DNA from: Candidatus Accumulibacter aalborgensis
GTDB taxonomy: Bacteria; Pseudomonadota; Gammaproteobacteria; Burkholderiales; Rhodocyclaceae
Direction of reading: 5' to 3'
DNA: 64,000 nucleotides
Assembly: GCF_900089955.1 (NCBI RefSeq)
Contig: NZ_FLQX01000133.1
Span: 25,551 to 89,550, forward strand
Below are positions 45,526-59,617 of the stretch, piece after piece. The notes below the pieces were generated by a model that made no database searches, was not told where the DNA came from, and saw only the letters and a list, made by a program, of their open reading frames with translations. Every line of letters starts with the position of its first letter. The stretch's first letter is position 1. A program made the position numbers and the translations under genes.

Positions 45526-46143
45526 ATGCCTCCGTTCTTGATCACCCTCGCAGTGATCCTTGCTGCGTATTTGCTCGGCTCCATTTCCTTCGCGCTGGTA
45601 GCCAGTCGCCTTTGCGGGCTTGCCGATCCACGTAGCTACGGTTCGGGGAACCCTGGCGCCACCAATGTGTTACGCAGCGGCCACAAGGGTGCGGCGATCC
45701 TGACCTTGATCGGTGATGCGGCCAAAGGGTGGCTGGCCGTTTTTCTGGCCAGCAGGTACTCCGCGGAATACGGCTTGACTGGCTACACGGTGGGGCTGGT
45801 AGCGTTGGCGGTTTTTTTCGGCCACTTGTTCCCCGTCTTTCTCAAGTTCAAGGGGGGGAAAGGGGTGGCCACTGCTGCTGGCGTATTGCTGGCTATCGAC
45901 CCCTGGCTGGGTCTGGCGACCTTATGCACCTGGCTATTCATCGCCTTCACGCTGCGCTATTCGTCACTGGCGGCATTGGTGGCGGCTGCTGCGGCACCTA
46001 TCTACGCCTTTCTGTTGTGGGGAAACAATGGCCTGGTGGCCGTCGTCGGTATCCTTTCGATGGCGCTGATTGGCAAGCACTGGCAAAACCTGCAGCGCCT
46101 GATGGCCGGCACAGAGCCAAAGATCGGCCCGCGGAAGTCCTAG
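45526..46143 (+). CDS. plsY: Glycerol-3-phosphate acyltransferase PlsY
   Basis: 205 residues with five or so transmembrane segments. The conserved loops are AYLLGSISFALVASRL, YGSGNPGATNVLRSGHKGAA, LFPVFLKFKGGKGVATAAGV and LRYSSLAAL. It acylates glycerol 3-phosphate from acyl-phosphate, the first step of phospholipid synthesis. The ATG at 45526 gives the usual N-terminus although its ribosome-binding site is weak. Divergent from folB, an arrangement common in Betaproteobacteria. Confidence 0.94.
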   Translation: MPPFLITLAVILAAYLLGSISFALVASRLCGLADPRSYGSGNPGATNVLRSGHKGAAILTLIGDAAKGWLAVFLASRYSAEYGLTGYTVGLVALAVFFGHLFPVFLKFKGGKGVATAAGVLLAIDPWLGLATLCTWLFIAFTLRYSSLAALVAAAAAPIYAFLLWGNNGLVAVVGILSMALIGKHWQNLQRLMAGTEPKIGPRKS

Positions 46144-46180
46144 TGGCGCGAAACTCACTGCCGGCCGATCGACAGCGACG

Positions 46181-47200
46181 CTAGGTGTCGGTCAGCGGCC
46201 AGCGCGGGCGCACGGCGAAAGCGCCTGCCGGCTTGGCAGGAACCCCCGCCTGGGTCCGCAGGGCTCCGGCCAGCGCGATCATGGCGCCGTTGTCAGTACA
46301 GAATTCAAGCTCGGGGTAGAAAACGGCAATCCTTGCCGTCGCAGAATGAGCATCAAGCTGGCGGCGCAGCTCGCGGTTGGCGCCGACGCCACCCGCCACC
46401 ACCAATTGCTGCAGACCGCTCTCTGATACAGCGCGTAGCGCCTTGCTGACCAGCACTTCGACAATGGCGTCCTGGAATCCGCGCGCAATGTCTGCCCGCT
46501 GCTGGTCGCTGACTGCCCCCAACTCGCGGACCCTGGTGACCACGGCCGTCTTTAGACCACTGAAGCTGAAATTCAGATCGCCGGACTTCAACATCGGGCG
46601 TGGCAGCCTCACTTCGTCGCGTCGACCACGTTCGGCCAGCGTTGCTAGCGCGGGGCCGCCGGGGTAGCCAAGACCGAGCAGTTTGGCGGTCTTGTCGAAA
46701 GCTTCACCGGCCGCGTCATCGAGCGTTTCGCCCATCAACTCGTATTCGCCGACGCCGACCACGCGCATCAGCTGGCTATGGCCACCCGAGACGAGCAAGG
46801 CGACAAAGGGGAAGCGTGGCGGGTTGCGCGAGAGTAGCGGTGACAGCAGGTGACCTTCGAGGTGATGAACCGGCAAGGTTGGCACCCCCAGTGAGGCCGC
46901 CAGCGCTTCGGCAAATGCCGCGCCAACCAGGAGCGCCCCTGCCAGTCCCGGACCCTGCGTGTAGGCAACGGCACCAATCTCGGCCAGCGAGCAGCCGCTG
47001 TCGGCCAGCACCTGGCGAAGCAGCGGTACGAGGCGTCGAACATGATCGCGGGAAGCGAGTTCCGGCACCACGCCGCCATAGTCCTCGTGCATGCGCACCT
47101 GTGAGTGCAGGGCGTGCGCAAGAAGCCCGCCGCCAGCGTCGGTGCTGTACAGCGCGACCCCCGTTTCGTCACACGAGGATTCGATTCCGAGAACCAGCAT
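46181..47200 (-). CDS. tsaD: tRNA threonylcarbamoyladenosine transferase TsaD
   Basis: 339 residues of the Kae1/Qri7 family. [18 protein letters not shown] at the start, [16 protein letters not shown], the metal-binding [45 protein letters not shown] and [16 protein letters not shown] are all present. It attaches threonylcarbamoyl to A37 of ANN-decoding tRNAs. Confidence 0.97.
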   Translation of the reverse strand: MLVLGIESSCDETGVALYSTDAGGGLLAHALHSQVRMHEDYGGVVPELASRDHVRRLVPLLRQVLADSGCSLAEIGAVAYTQGPGLAGALLVGAAFAEALAASLGVPTLPVHHLEGHLLSPLLSRNPPRFPFVALLVSGGHSQLMRVVGVGEYELMGETLDDAAGEAFDKTAKLLGLGYPGGPALATLAERGRRDEVRLPRPMLKSGDLNFSFSGLKTAVVTRVRELGAVSDQQRADIARGFQDAIVEVLVSKALRAVSESGLQQLVVAGGVGANRELRRQLDAHSATARIAVFYPELEFCTDNGAMIALAGALRTQAGVPAKPAGAFAVRPRWPLTDT

Positions 47201-47279
47201 CAGGCGTATCTACCCCGAGCGGTGCATACAGGGCCGGCGAGCGAAGAACAGACGAATCTGCAAGAACGGTCCCGGCGAC

Positions 47280-47711
47280 TCAGCCGGTGATGTATTTTTC
47301 CATCTGCTCGATGATGAACTGCTGCGCGCAGATCGTTTCCTTGACCACATCGCCGATGGAAACGACGCCGACCACCTGCCCATCGGTGTCGATTACCGGC
47401 AAATGGCGAAAGTGCTTGTCGGTCATGATCGCCATGCACTCGTCAACCGTCCGGTCAGGGGTGACATAGAGCACCTTGTCGGTCATGATCTCGCGCACCG
47501 GGGTATCGCGCGACGCCTTGCCGTAGAGAATCACCTTGCGGGCGTAATCTCGCTCCGAAAAGATGCCCACGAGGTGCTTGCCGTCGAGCACGAGAACCGC
47601 GCCGACATTGTGATCGGCCATCACCTGCAAAGCGTGAAAAACAGCGTCGTCCGGAGAGACGATCACCAGTGGGCCGCTCTTGCCGGCAAGGATTTGCCTG
47701 AGTGTCTTCAT
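47280..47711 (-). CDS. CBS-domain pair protein
   Basis: 143 residues made of two CBS domains: VIVSPDDAVFHALQVMADHN ... LVGIFSERDYARKVIL and LYVTPDRTVDECMAIMTDKH ... VVGVVSIGDVVKETI. CBS pairs bind adenine nucleotides and act as sensors. The small stand-alone form is widespread; its partner is unknown. A good sigma70-like promoter lies 33-61 bp upstream. Confidence 0.9.
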   Translation of the reverse strand: MKTLRQILAGKSGPLVIVSPDDAVFHALQVMADHNVGAVLVLDGKHLVGIFSERDYARKVILYGKASRDTPVREIMTDKVLYVTPDRTVDECMAIMTDKHFRHLPVIDTDGQVVGVVSIGDVVKETICAQQFIIEQMEKYITG

Positions 47712-47743
47712 GAATCGTTCTTTCTGGTCAGGAAGTTCCTACC

Positions 47744-47772
47744 ATACTAGAGCGTCAGGCGTTGCTTGCCAA
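47744..47772 (-). promoter_or_regulatory. Sigma70-like promoter of the CBS-domain gene
   Basis: On the minus strand TTGGCA, 17 bp, TAGTAT: four or five matches in each box at optimal spacing, with the -10 box 33 bp before the ATG at 47711. Confidence 0.55.
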
Positions 47773-47839
47773 GGGGTACGAAGCGCGGTGCCTTCGGTAA
47801 GCGAGCGGCCGAGGCGCCAATCCGCTCCGCAGCGCTGAC

Positions 47840-48469
47840 CTAACGCAATCCGGCAGCATATTCGGCGACGGCTTCGATCTGGTGGTCGGAGAGCTTGCCG
47901 GCGATGGTCCGCATCACTTTCTCGGAATCATTAGCACGCTCGTGATGCCGGAAGGTCTTCAACTGGTTCGCCGTATACTCCGCGTACTGTCCGGCCAACC
48001 GCGGATACTGTGCGGGCAGACCGGCGCCGGCCGGGCCGTGACAGCCGGCGCAGGCCGGGACCCCCTTTTCGAAGTCACCCATGCGCCACAGGGTCTTGCC
48101 TTCGGCCAGGAGTTTTTCCTCCTTGGCCACCGCGGGTTTGAGTGTTTGCTGCGCGAAATAGACCGACAGACTCTTCATGTCTTCGTCGGTCAGTGCGGCG
48201 ACCATACCGCTCATGATCGCGTTGTCGCGCAAGGCCGGCTTTCCGTCCACTGATTTGAAGTTGCTCAACTGTTTGTACAGATACTCGGAAATCTGGCCGG
48301 CAAGAATCGGATTGGCTGGCACCGGGCTGTTTCCATCGGCACCGTGACAGGCGACACACACGCCCTCGGCGATTTCCTTGGCTTTTGAGAGGTCAGGCTT
48401 GGCCTGTTCTGTGGCGAAGGCGGGGAAACTGGCGGCCAGGAGAACCGCAAGTACCGTTGTACGAATCAT
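47840..48469 (-). CDS. Cytochrome c4 (diheme)
   Basis: A 209-residue periplasmic protein with a signal peptide cleaved near ATEQ (residue 20). Two heme c sites, CVACHGADGN and CAGCHGPAG, each followed by a Met ligand region (MSGMVAALTDEDM, MRTIAGKLSDHQI), make two homologous halves. Cytochrome c4 donates electrons to cbb3-type oxidases. GGAGTCTGGAC before the ATG is the ribosome-binding site. It diverges from engB. Confidence 0.93.
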   Translation of the reverse strand: MIRTTVLAVLLAASFPAFATEQAKPDLSKAKEIAEGVCVACHGADGNSPVPANPILAGQISEYLYKQLSNFKSVDGKPALRDNAIMSGMVAALTDEDMKSLSVYFAQQTLKPAVAKEEKLLAEGKTLWRMGDFEKGVPACAGCHGPAGAGLPAQYPRLAGQYAEYTANQLKTFRHHERANDSEKVMRTIAGKLSDHQIEAVAEYAAGLR

Positions 48470-48498
48470 GTCCAGACTCCCATTGACAACATTGACAA

Positions 48499-48526
48499 AT
48501 CTTAGGCCCGAGAAGCGGAGTTACAA
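48499..48526 (-). promoter_or_regulatory. Sigma70-like promoter of the cytochrome c4 gene
   Basis: On the minus strand TTGTAA, 16 bp, TAAGAT, with the -10 box 30 bp before the cytochrome c4 ATG. A plus-strand extended -10 (TGCTATTCT near 48530) could serve engB. Confidence 0.5.
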
Positions 48527-48598
48527 ACCTGCTATTCTATATCAGTTTGCCGTCCCGACGCGCGTCGCCAGCGTCTCCACCTACTCGCGGGTTCCTTG

Positions 48599-49309
48599 AT
48601 GCCCCTTTTCCAGAATGCCGCTTTTGACAAGACGGTCGCCGACTTGCGTGACCTGCCCACCGATTCTCAATGTGAAGTCGCCTTTGCCGGACGCTCGAAC
48701 GCCGGGAAGTCCTCGGCAATCAATACCCTGGCCAATCACTCGCGGCTGGCTTTTGTCTCCAAGACGCCGGGACGAACCCAGCACCTCAACTATTTCCGCC
48801 TCGAACCGGGCAAATATTTGGTCGACCTGCCCGGCTACGGCTTCGCCAAGGCACCGGAGGAAATCCGGTCGCAATGGGAAGCGCTACTGGCACCCTATCT
48901 ACAGCACCGTGCGGCCCTGAGCGGTCTGGTTCTGATCATGGACAGCCGCCATCCTCTGACCGAACTCGATCTGCAAATGCTCGGCTGGTTTGCACCGACC
49001 GGCAAACCTGTTCATGTCCTGTTATCCAAGGCCGACAAGCTGACTCGCCAGCAGCAGGTGCTCGCTTTGCGTGCGGTCCAGGCAGCAGTGAAAGACATGG
49101 GTGGCCAGTGCACGGTGCAACTTTTTTCGAGTCTGCAGAAGTCGGGCGTCCCGGCAGCCGAGGCAGTTCTTGCCGCTTGGCTTGGCTTGACGACCAGGGA
49201 CGAGACGCTGCCACCAACCGGCTTGTCGAGCGAAAGAAAAGCGCGCCCTAAGCAGCGCAGTGCCATGGGTTGGGGCGCTCGCAGCGCGGGCAGCCGCGGC
49301 AGGCAATGA
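48599..49309 (+). CDS. engB: Ribosome-biogenesis GTP-binding protein EngB (YihA/YsxC)
   Basis: 236 residues. The GTPase motifs are G1 [11 protein letters not shown]2 in [14 protein letters not shown]3 [12 protein letters not shown] and G4 LSKADKLTR. EngB helps large-subunit assembly. The C-terminal 30 residues are a basic extension beyond the usual length. The ATG at 48599 is preceded by an in-frame TTG; neither has a strong ribosome-binding site. Confidence 0.95.
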   Translation: MPLFQNAAFDKTVADLRDLPTDSQCEVAFAGRSNAGKSSAINTLANHSRLAFVSKTPGRTQHLNYFRLEPGKYLVDLPGYGFAKAPEEIRSQWEALLAPYLQHRAALSGLVLIMDSRHPLTELDLQMLGWFAPTGKPVHVLLSKADKLTRQQQVLALRAVQAAVKDMGGQCTVQLFSSLQKSGVPAAEAVLAAWLGLTTRDETLPPTGLSSERKARPKQRSAMGWGARSAGSRGRQ

Positions 49310-49311
49310 AC

Positions 49312-51594
<2,283 letters not shown>

Positions 51595-51602
<8 letters not shown>

Positions 51603-54600
51603 CGAGGAAGCGCCGTTCGTACTCGGCGAAGGGTATCGGCTTGCTGAGCAGGTAACCCTGCATTTCGTCGCAGCCTTCACGGATCAGGAAGTCACGTTGT
51701 GCCTCGGTCTCGACGCCTTCGGCGATTACCGTGAGTTGCAGGCTGTGAGCAAGCGCAATGACCGCGCGGGAAATGGCACAGTCCTCCGTGTCGCTAGGTA
51801 GGCCGCGAACGAAGCTCTGGTCGACCTTCAACTTGTTGAGCGGCAGACGTTTCAGGTAGGCCAGCGACGAGTAGCCGGTACCGAAATCGTCGATGACCAG
51901 GCGGATGCCCATCGCCCGCAGGTTGTCCAGAACCTGCAGACTGCTCTCGGCATGGCTCATGATGGCGCTTTCGGTAATTTCCAGTTCAAGGAACTGCGCC
52001 GACAACTGAGAGGTCTCCAGCGTCTTGCGGACGGTTTCCTCGATGCGCCCGCGCGCGAATTCGACGCCGGAAACGTTCACCGACAGCACGCCCGGATTTA
52101 GGCCGGCGGCGACCCACGCCGCCCACTGGCCACCAGCAGTCCGCTGCACCCATTCGCCGATCGGCACAATCAGCCCCGATTCCTCGGCCAGTTTGATGAA
52201 ATCCCCCGGCGGAACCAGACCCTGCTCCGGGCGCTGCCAGCGCAGCAAAGCCTCCGCCCCGACCACCTTGCCCGTGCTCAGCGAAAACTGGGGCTGCAGG
52301 TAAACCCTCAACTCCTCGCGCTCGATCGCTCGTCGCAGGTCGGTCTCCATTTGCAGACGCTCCAGCGACGACTGGGTGAGATCCTTGGTGAAGAACTCGT
52401 AGGTATTACGGCCACGTTCCTTGGCCCGGTACATGGCTACATCGGCGTTCTTCATCAGGGTATCGCCGTCTTCGCCGTCCTGGGGAAAGACACTGATTCC
52501 GATGCTGGCACCGACAAAGAACTCGTGCTCGACAGTGACCGGAGAAGCCTGCAGGACGGTGAGGATCTTGTCGGCAATCATCGAGGCGACTGTGGGATCG
52601 ACAATGTCCTCGATGACGATCAGAAACTCGTCGCCACCGAGCCTCCCGACGGTGTCTGATTCGCGCATCAGCCTCTCGAGGCGCAGCGCTACTTCACACA
52701 GAACGCGGTCGCCGGCCTGATGGCCAAGGGTGTCGTTGATGTTCTTGAAACGGTCGAGATCAATGAACAGAACGGCCAGTCCGGTCCTGTCGCGATGGGC
52801 ACGTTGCAGTGCCTTGTGCAAACGGTCAGTCAGCAGCAGGCGGTTGGGCAGGCCAGTCAAGGGGTCGTGGTGGGCCTGATGATCAAGCTGGTCGTGAGCC
52901 CTGCGCAGTTCGGTGGTGTCGGAGAATACCCCGACATAGTGCGTGACCCGCCCGTCCGCGTCGCTGACCGCGCTGATCGTCAGCGACTCGACAAACTCCT
53001 GGCCGTCCTTGCGCCGGTTCCAGAGTTCGCCCTGCCAGCGCCCGCGACTGCGCAGGGCCTGCCACATCGCGACGTAGAGCGAAGGCTGCTGACGTCCCGA
53101 CTGCAGGATGCGCGGATTACGGCCGATTACTTCATCCTCACGGTAACCAGTGATCTCGGTGAAGGCGCGGTTGACGGCGATGATGTTGCCATCCGGCGAG
53201 GTGATCGTGATGCCTTCCGCGCTGCTGTCGAAAACCGTCGCTGCCTGCTGCAGACGCACTTCCATCTTTCTTCGCTCGGTGATGTCGAGCATCACGCCAA
53301 TCAGACCGCCGCCGGGCTCTCCAGGCTCGCCATAGGTGGCTTTATGGAAGACGACATCGCGGTAGCCGCCTTCAGCGTCCCGGACCTTGGCTTCGTATAC
53401 CTGCGAGCCAGATCGCTGGAAGAGCGCGTCGTCGGCCGCCTTGTAACGATCGGCCAGGTCACGTGGGCCAAAATCGTAGACCGTGGCGCCGATTATGTCG
53501 CCACGTTTCTTGCCGGTGAAGTCGAGAAAAGCCTGATTGCAGCCGAGATAATGGCCGTCCCGGTCTTTGTAGAAAACCGGACCAGGAATTGCCTCGATCA
53601 ACTGGCGCAGAAAATGAAGCTGTTGCGACAACTCCTGGGTACGTTCGACAACGCGTTGCTCGAGTTCGACATGACTTTGCCGCAAAGCTTCTTCGGCCGC
53701 TCGGCGAGCGGTGACGTCTTCGAACAACCAGACATGGCCTTCCTCCGGGTTTTCCGGGTTGGCCAGACTGCCGGTCACCCGGCACCAGAGGAGGCTGCCA
53801 TCGGCCTTGCGGTACTCCACCTCGCCAAGGAACTTCCCGCACTCGTCGATGAGCAGACGAGCGCGCTCGCCTTTGTCGCTCCAGGCTTCTTCGCTGGCAA
53901 AGCAGACGCGCGTCGATTGGCCAATCAGTTGCCCCGGCAAATAGCCGAAGATCCTCTCGAAGCTCGCATTGCAGCGCTGGATGATTCGCTGACGGACAAA
54001 AGCGATGCCGATCGGTGCCCGCTCGAAGATCAGCGTCTGTTCGCGCAGCAGAGCGTCCATCGCCGTGGCCGCCAGGCGCTTCTCGGTGACGTCTTCATAG
54101 AGCCAGATGTAGCCCTCGTCGGGATTCGCCGGGTTGATCATGCTGCCGGTGATGCGGCCCCAGATCGCCGTGCCGTCGCGTCGATGGAAGACCGTGTCGC
54201 CGTCGTAGCTTCCGGTTTTTGCAATCATGGCGTACGCCCGGCGGCCGGTCTCGAGCCAGGCCTCATCACTCGGGTAGTAGATACGGTTTGATTTGCCGAT
54301 CAATTCTTCCGGCGCGTAACCCAGAATCTCGGCGAAACGCCGATTACAGCGCTGGATGACGCGATCACGCAGGATCACGATGCCGGTTTTCGCATTCTCG
54401 AAAACCAGTTGCTGTTCGCGGAGCAGGCGGGCGTTGGCCTCGCGCGCGCTGACTTCCTGGGTGATGTCGCGAACGATCCACACCGTTCCCAGGCCCGGCG
54501 CATCCGGGTCGATCGCACGCGCGACGAGATGGGCGACGAAGGTGCCGCCGTCGCGGCGCGCCAACCGGGTTTCTAGATTCACGCTCTGGTCAACGCTCAG

Positions 54601-54828
54601 GCGGGAACGAGCTTCTCGGCGCAGGGCTTCGCAAGCCTCGTTGTTCGGGTAAAAAACGAGATCCGGCTGGCCGACCAGCGTTCCCGCAGCCCAGCCGAAG
54701 AGTTCCTCGGCGCGCGGGTTGCAGCGGTACACGCGGCGGCGGCGCGTGCATACCACGGCGATCCCCGAATGGTCGAGGATTGCCTTGTATTCGCGAAGCT
54801 GCTGCTCCGGCGAGCCCGGTGCTGTCAT
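51595..54828 (-). CDS. Five-PAS GGDEF/EAL cyclic-di-GMP enzyme
   Basis: 1077 residues. Five PAS domains in series occupy about residues 10-640; the second and third are very alike (VIQRCNRRFAEILGY and IIQRCNASFERIFGY). A GGDEF domain follows with intact GRLGGDEFLIVI and an RESD inhibitory site five residues before it, and then an EAL domain with intact AEALLRW, ELEITESAI, IDDFGTGYSSLAYLK and AEGVETEAQ. Both cyclase and phosphodiesterase activity look possible. No transmembrane helix is seen, so it is cytoplasmic. The ATG at 54828 overlaps the HAD gene stop by 4 bp. Confidence 0.95.
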
Positions 54829-55517
54829 GTGGATGGGCACGCGCCCCCTGAAGGTGAAGGATCCTGAGTCCGCAAGCGCCGCAGGTGGCGCGGCAGGTCG
54901 AGAATGGATAGCAGTCGTATGTCAACGCAGGCCGGCTGGCGCGTCGATCGGCTCAGCCAGACGGTTTGCATGCCCAGACGCTTGGCGGTGCGCAGGTTGG
55001 ACAACGAGTCTTCGACCATGATGCAGCGATGGCCCGCCAAACGTTCGCTGCACAACAGATGACGGAAGCCGCCAATGGCGGGTTTCGGCTGGAAGCGGAT
55101 ACGCTCAACCGAATAGATCGCCTCAAAACAGTCGCCAATGCCGCCGATTTCGAGCACTGCTTCACTGTACCGCAGCGGCGCATTGGAAAAAACGATCTTG
55201 CGCCCCGGCAAGCGGCGCAGCATGGCTCTCAAGCCACGCTCGAAGACCAGCATGCGCTCGAGATCCGGGAACTGATGCGTATGCCGGAGGAAATGATGTG
55301 GATCGGTGCCGTGGTGCCGCATCAAACCCAGCAGGGTGGCGCCGTAGCGCTGCCAGTAGTCCTCTCGAAGGCGTGTCGCATCATGTTCATCGACATTCAG
55401 GTGGTCACGGATGTACGTCACCATCGAACGGTGGAGATGCGGGAAGATGTGCCGACTGGCGTTGTGCAGTGTGTTGTCGAGGTCAAAAAGCCAGACCGGC
55501 GAAGCGGCTTTCAGCAC
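54825..55517 (-). CDS. HAD-family pyrimidine 5'-nucleotidase
   Basis: 230 residues. WLFDLDNTLHNAS holds the nucleophile Asp, KIVFSNAPLRY is motif II, the Lys in RFQPKPAIGGF is motif III and MVEDSLSNLRTAKRLGM motif IV. The DNTLHN form with a helical cap matches the SDT1/pyrimidine 5'-nucleotidase branch. It is common between argB and other genes in Betaproteobacteria. It starts 10 bp after argB. Confidence 0.87.
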   Translation of the reverse strand: MLKAASPVWLFDLDNTLHNASRHIFPHLHRSMVTYIRDHLNVDEHDATRLREDYWQRYGATLLGLMRHHGTDPHHFLRHTHQFPDLERMLVFERGLRAMLRRLPGRKIVFSNAPLRYSEAVLEIGGIGDCFEAIYSVERIRFQPKPAIGGFRHLLCSERLAGHRCIMVEDSLSNLRTAKRLGMQTVWLSRSTRQPACVDIRLLSILDLPRHLRRLRTQDPSPSGGACPST

Positions 55518-55527
55518 GGCCTCCCGC

Positions 55528-56445
<918 letters not shown>

Positions 56446-56475
56446 TTACTGGGCGCAGAGGCAAAGGCAAGCCGC

Positions 56476-56994
56476 TCAATACGCGCTCGGCTGGCCCGGT
56501 GGCAGACTACTGCCGTTCCTTTCCAGTCGGTCCTCGATTTCGCCCATAGAGGCGGCCAGGCTGTTCCCTGACTGCTCGATTGCGGTCAGCAGTTCCTTTT
56601 CGAGCCGATCGAGTCTGGCCAGGATGGTCGGATCAGCGGGTACTGACGATCCAGCACTTCGGCCAGCCAGTTTTTGCAGTTCCACCTCAAGAAAGCTGCG
56701 CAGCTCGGTGAAGCGTGATGCTTCCGCTTTGTCTGCCAGCTCGCGGTTGAGCTGCAACTCCTGTGCATTACGGCGAGAGTCAAAGAGCGCAGAGGCCTGC
56801 ATGTAGACCACGAAAATCAGGAAAAAGGCGGTGATGAAGGCAACCACCCCAAGCATGACCACTCCGAGCGGCGCCTGCACGTCCGCCAGTCCGAGCGAGA
56901 GCGTCGTCGGCGCGAGGAAAGCGCTCCAGTTGAGTGCTGAAAAAGCGGCGATGGCGCCGAGAATGAGCAGCAGAAAAATCGTGCGAAGCTTCAT
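56476..56994 (-). CDS. LapA-domain membrane protein with coiled-coil tail
   Basis: 172 residues. Two transmembrane helices (about 4-24 and 42-64), then a coiled-coil rich in Arg/Glu/Leu (RRNAQELQLNRELADKAE and later ILARLDRLEKELLTAIEQ). The layout fits the LapA/YciS family, an assembly factor group linked to LPS. The ATG at 56994 has AGGAG 10 nt upstream. The frame to 57108 is not supported. Confidence 0.72.
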   Translation of the reverse strand: MKLRTIFLLLILGAIAAFSALNWSAFLAPTTLSLGLADVQAPLGVVMLGVVAFITAFFLIFVVYMQASALFDSRRNAQELQLNRELADKAEASRFTELRSFLEVELQKLAGRSAGSSVPADPTILARLDRLEKELLTAIEQSGNSLAASMGEIEDRLERNGSSLPPGQPSAY

Positions 56995-57173
56995 GGGGTG
57001 ATTACTCCTTGAGCGACCGCCGGGAAAGACCGGCGAGGTGTCGACGAAATCATGAGTATAGCGCAGGCCGGTGAAGCGGTCGCCATCGCGCCGGCAAGTG
57101 GCCCGCACGCCCGTTCGGAATTTCCCGGCGAACGACTCGCCAGTGGCGATGGATTCCTCTAAGCCTTGACTCG

Positions 57174-57878
57174 TCAGGGAACGTCGGCCGCCGGCATGCG
57201 GCCGAGAATGATCGCCGTCTTCCTGGCCAGCCCGGGCGCGTTGCGGTTGCTGTCGTAAAAACGCGGACTGGGGACCATCCCGGCCAGCCGCGCGGCCTGC
57301 TGGCGCGACAGTTGCGTCGCAGAAACCCCGTAATAGTGGCGGGCAGCCGCCTCGACGCCGAACACTCCGTTACCCCATTCGATGACGTTGAGATAGACTT
57401 CGAAAATCCGCTGCTTGCTCCACAGCGTCTCCAGCATCAGGGTGATGATCGCCTCTTGCGCCTTGCGCCAGGGGGTCTTCGAAGGCGTCAGGAAGAGGTT
57501 CTTGGCGAGCTGCTGCGAGATCGTCGAGCCACCGGCGACGACGCGTCCCTTTTTCTGGTTCTTCTCGAGCGCATGCTGGATGCCTTCCCAGTCGAAACCT
57601 TCATGATCGACGAACTTGGCATCCTCGGCAGCGACCAGAGCGTGCTTCAGGTGGACCGAAATCTTCTCGTAGTCGACCCACTGCTTCTGCAGTCGTGCCT
57701 GCGGGTCCTTGACTCGCAGCTCGTCGAGGCGAATGTTCATGAAGCGGGTGGTGTCCGGGTTGACCCAGTTCCACCACAGAACCCAGCCAAAAAGCCATAG
57801 CTGATAGAGCAGCAAGAGGGCGACGAAACCGAGAACGAGCCGCTTCAGCCTTTGCGCCCAGACGCCAAGCCGGTTCAT
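57174..57878 (-). CDS. mtgA: Monofunctional biosynthetic peptidoglycan transglycosylase
   Basis: 234 residues. An N-terminal membrane anchor ([20 protein letters not shown]) and a GT51 domain: catalytic Glu in [19 protein letters not shown], then [19 protein letters not shown], and [20 protein letters not shown]. It polymerises lipid II into glycan strands. It overlaps the aroE stop by 4 bp. Confidence 0.95.
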   Translation of the reverse strand: MNRLGVWAQRLKRLVLGFVALLLLYQLWLFGWVLWWNWVNPDTTRFMNIRLDELRVKDPQARLQKQWVDYEKISVHLKHALVAAEDAKFVDHEGFDWEGIQHALEKNQKKGRVVAGGSTISQQLAKNLFLTPSKTPWRKAQEAIITLMLETLWSKQRIFEVYLNVIEWGNGVFGVEAAARHYYGVSATQLSRQQAARLAGMVPSPRFYDSNRNAPGLARKTAIILGRMPAADVP

Positions 57879-58714
57879 TGCGACGCTGGTGGGCTGGTCG
57901 TAGCGTCACGGAGCAGGGTCAACACCGGCGCCGTATCGGGACGGACGCCGCGCCAAAGATGGAAGGCCTCGGCCGCCTGCTCGACGAGCATGCCAAGGCC
58001 ATCGGCCAGACGAGCCGCGCCCTGGCTGGCGGCAAAGCTGAGGAACGGCGTCCCGCCCTGGCCGTACATCATGTCGTAGGCCAGGCTGCCGGACGCAAAG
58101 ATCCCCACGGGCAAGGGCGGTAGCTTGCCGCCAAGGCTCGCCGAAGTCGCGTTGATCACCAGATCGAAAGACTGGCCGGCGAGTTCAGCGTAAGCACCGG
58201 CGAAAAGTGATGCGGCCCCGGCGCAGCGCTCGACCAGCGCGCGGGCACGGGCAGGGGTTCGGTTGGCAATCACCAGTGTCGCCGGATGCGCGTCGATGAG
58301 CGGGCCGAGAACGCCGCGCGCCGCGCCGCCTGCGCCGAGCAGCAGGATGCGCCGACCGGCGAGCCGGCAGGCAAGGTTGACGGTGAGATCACGCAACAGG
58401 CCCGCGCCATCGGTGTTGTCACCGAGCGTGCCGGCGCTATCGAAAAGCAGCGTGTTGACCGCACCGGCCAGCTCGGCCCGGGTGGTCAGCCGAGTCGCCA
58501 GTCGATAGCCTTCCTCCTTGAACGGGACGGTGACGTTGGCACCCCGACCGCCGGCGGCGACGAAACCGCGCACACTCTCGGCAAAACCATCCTTCGGCGC
58601 CAGGATCGCTTCATACATCAAGTCCTGCCCGCACTGAGCGGCGAAAGCGGCGTGGATCACCGGCGACTTGCTGTGCGCCACCGGATGGCCGAAGACGCAG
58701 TAACGATCGCTCAT
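57875..58714 (-). CDS. aroE: Shikimate 5-dehydrogenase
   Basis: 279 residues. [20 protein letters not shown] binds shikimate, [11 protein letters not shown] has the catalytic Lys, [14 protein letters not shown] the Asp, and [16 protein letters not shown] binds NADP. It reduces dehydroshikimate in aromatic amino acid synthesis. It is coupled to the TonB-like gene upstream and to mtgA downstream by 4-bp overlaps. Confidence 0.96.
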   Translation of the reverse strand: MSDRYCVFGHPVAHSKSPVIHAAFAAQCGQDLMYEAILAPKDGFAESVRGFVAAGGRGANVTVPFKEEGYRLATRLTTRAELAGAVNTLLFDSAGTLGDNTDGAGLLRDLTVNLACRLAGRRILLLGAGGAARGVLGPLIDAHPATLVIANRTPARARALVERCAGAASLFAGAYAELAGQSFDLVINATSASLGGKLPPLPVGIFASGSLAYDMMYGQGGTPFLSFAASQGAARLADGLGMLVEQAAEAFHLWRGVRPDTAPVLTLLRDATTSPPASQ

Positions 58715-59592
58715 CGCTTCATCGCGCCCTTGGTCTCCAGGCTGTCCCGCTGGGTGAAGTTCCAGCTACGGGTGATCTCAAGGATGTCGGTGTCGTGCCG
58801 GATGGCCGGCGGGAAGGCGGCGAAGGGAGCCGCCATGGCGACGATCCGGCGAGCGGCGTCGTCGAGGATCTTGTGCCCTGACGAGCGGTTGATTTCGACC
58901 GCTGCCACGCTGCCATCACTCTTGATGGTCACCGTCAGGACCAGGCTGCCGTAGAGCTTTCCTCTGGCGGCTTCGGGGTAGTTCAGAGTGCCGATACGCT
59001 CTACCTTGAGCCGCCAATCCTCGGAGTATTGCGCAAAGCGGTATTCGTCGGCACGCGTGCCGATGAACTTCTTGCGCGGCCGCTGGTTATAGTCATCGAC
59101 TTCCTTGGCGATCTCGCCCACCTGGCGGGCCAGCGCCAGAGCACTCTGTGCCAGGTCACGACCACTGACACCGGGAGCTGGATCAGGCTGGGCTTCCTTG
59201 TTCGGCGTCGGCGCGACGATGTTCGGGCTGCGCGTTTGCGCCGCCAGTCTCTGCTGGTGGGCTTCGAGTTCCTGGATTCGCCTTTGCGAGTGATCGAGGT
59301 CGTCACCTTCCTGATGTCTGGGTGCCGGTGGCAGGGGAGTCTTGGCGCGCCGCTGCTGCTCTGTGTTGCCGCCACCATCGAGATCGGCCTGCGCCAACGC
59401 CTGGGCGTCGGCCGGTTTCCTGGCCGAGCGGCTATTGACCAGAATGATGTCAAGTGCCCTATCCTGGAAGGCGCGCGAGGCATCCGGGAAGCGGAAATGC
59501 AGCGCCAGCAACAAGGCGTGCAACAGCAGCGAGGCGCCCAGAGCCAGGCACAGACTGCGCGCGGCGAGCAAAGGTGCGAACAGTTCGCGCAC
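58711..59592 (-). CDS. TonB-like energy-transducing protein
   Basis: 293 residues. An N-terminal membrane anchor ([19 protein letters not shown]), a long Gln/Arg/Pro-rich linker with coiled-coil, and a C-terminal TonB domain ([40 protein letters not shown]). TonB links proton-motive force to outer-membrane transport; no ExbB/ExbD genes are next to it. The GTG at 59592 has GGAGGG 9 nt upstream; the longer frame would overlap the RNase gene. Confidence 0.83.
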   Translation of the reverse strand: MRELFAPLLAARSLCLALGASLLLHALLLALHFRFPDASRAFQDRALDIILVNSRSARKPADAQALAQADLDGGGNTEQQRRAKTPLPPAPRHQEGDDLDHSQRRIQELEAHQQRLAAQTRSPNIVAPTPNKEAQPDPAPGVSGRDLAQSALALARQVGEIAKEVDDYNQRPRKKFIGTRADEYRFAQYSEDWRLKVERIGTLNYPEAARGKLYGSLVLTVTIKSDGSVAAVEINRSSGHKILDDAARRIVAMAAPFAAFPPAIRHDTDILEITRSWNFTQRDSLETKGAMKR

Positions 59593-59617
59593 ATTGGCGT
59601 TCCCTCCGGCGCTCACT

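Noticed and set aside
52720..54291. Plus-strand open frame of 523 codons
   Set aside because: It is antisense to the PAS/GGDEF/EAL gene, whose motifs are unmistakable.
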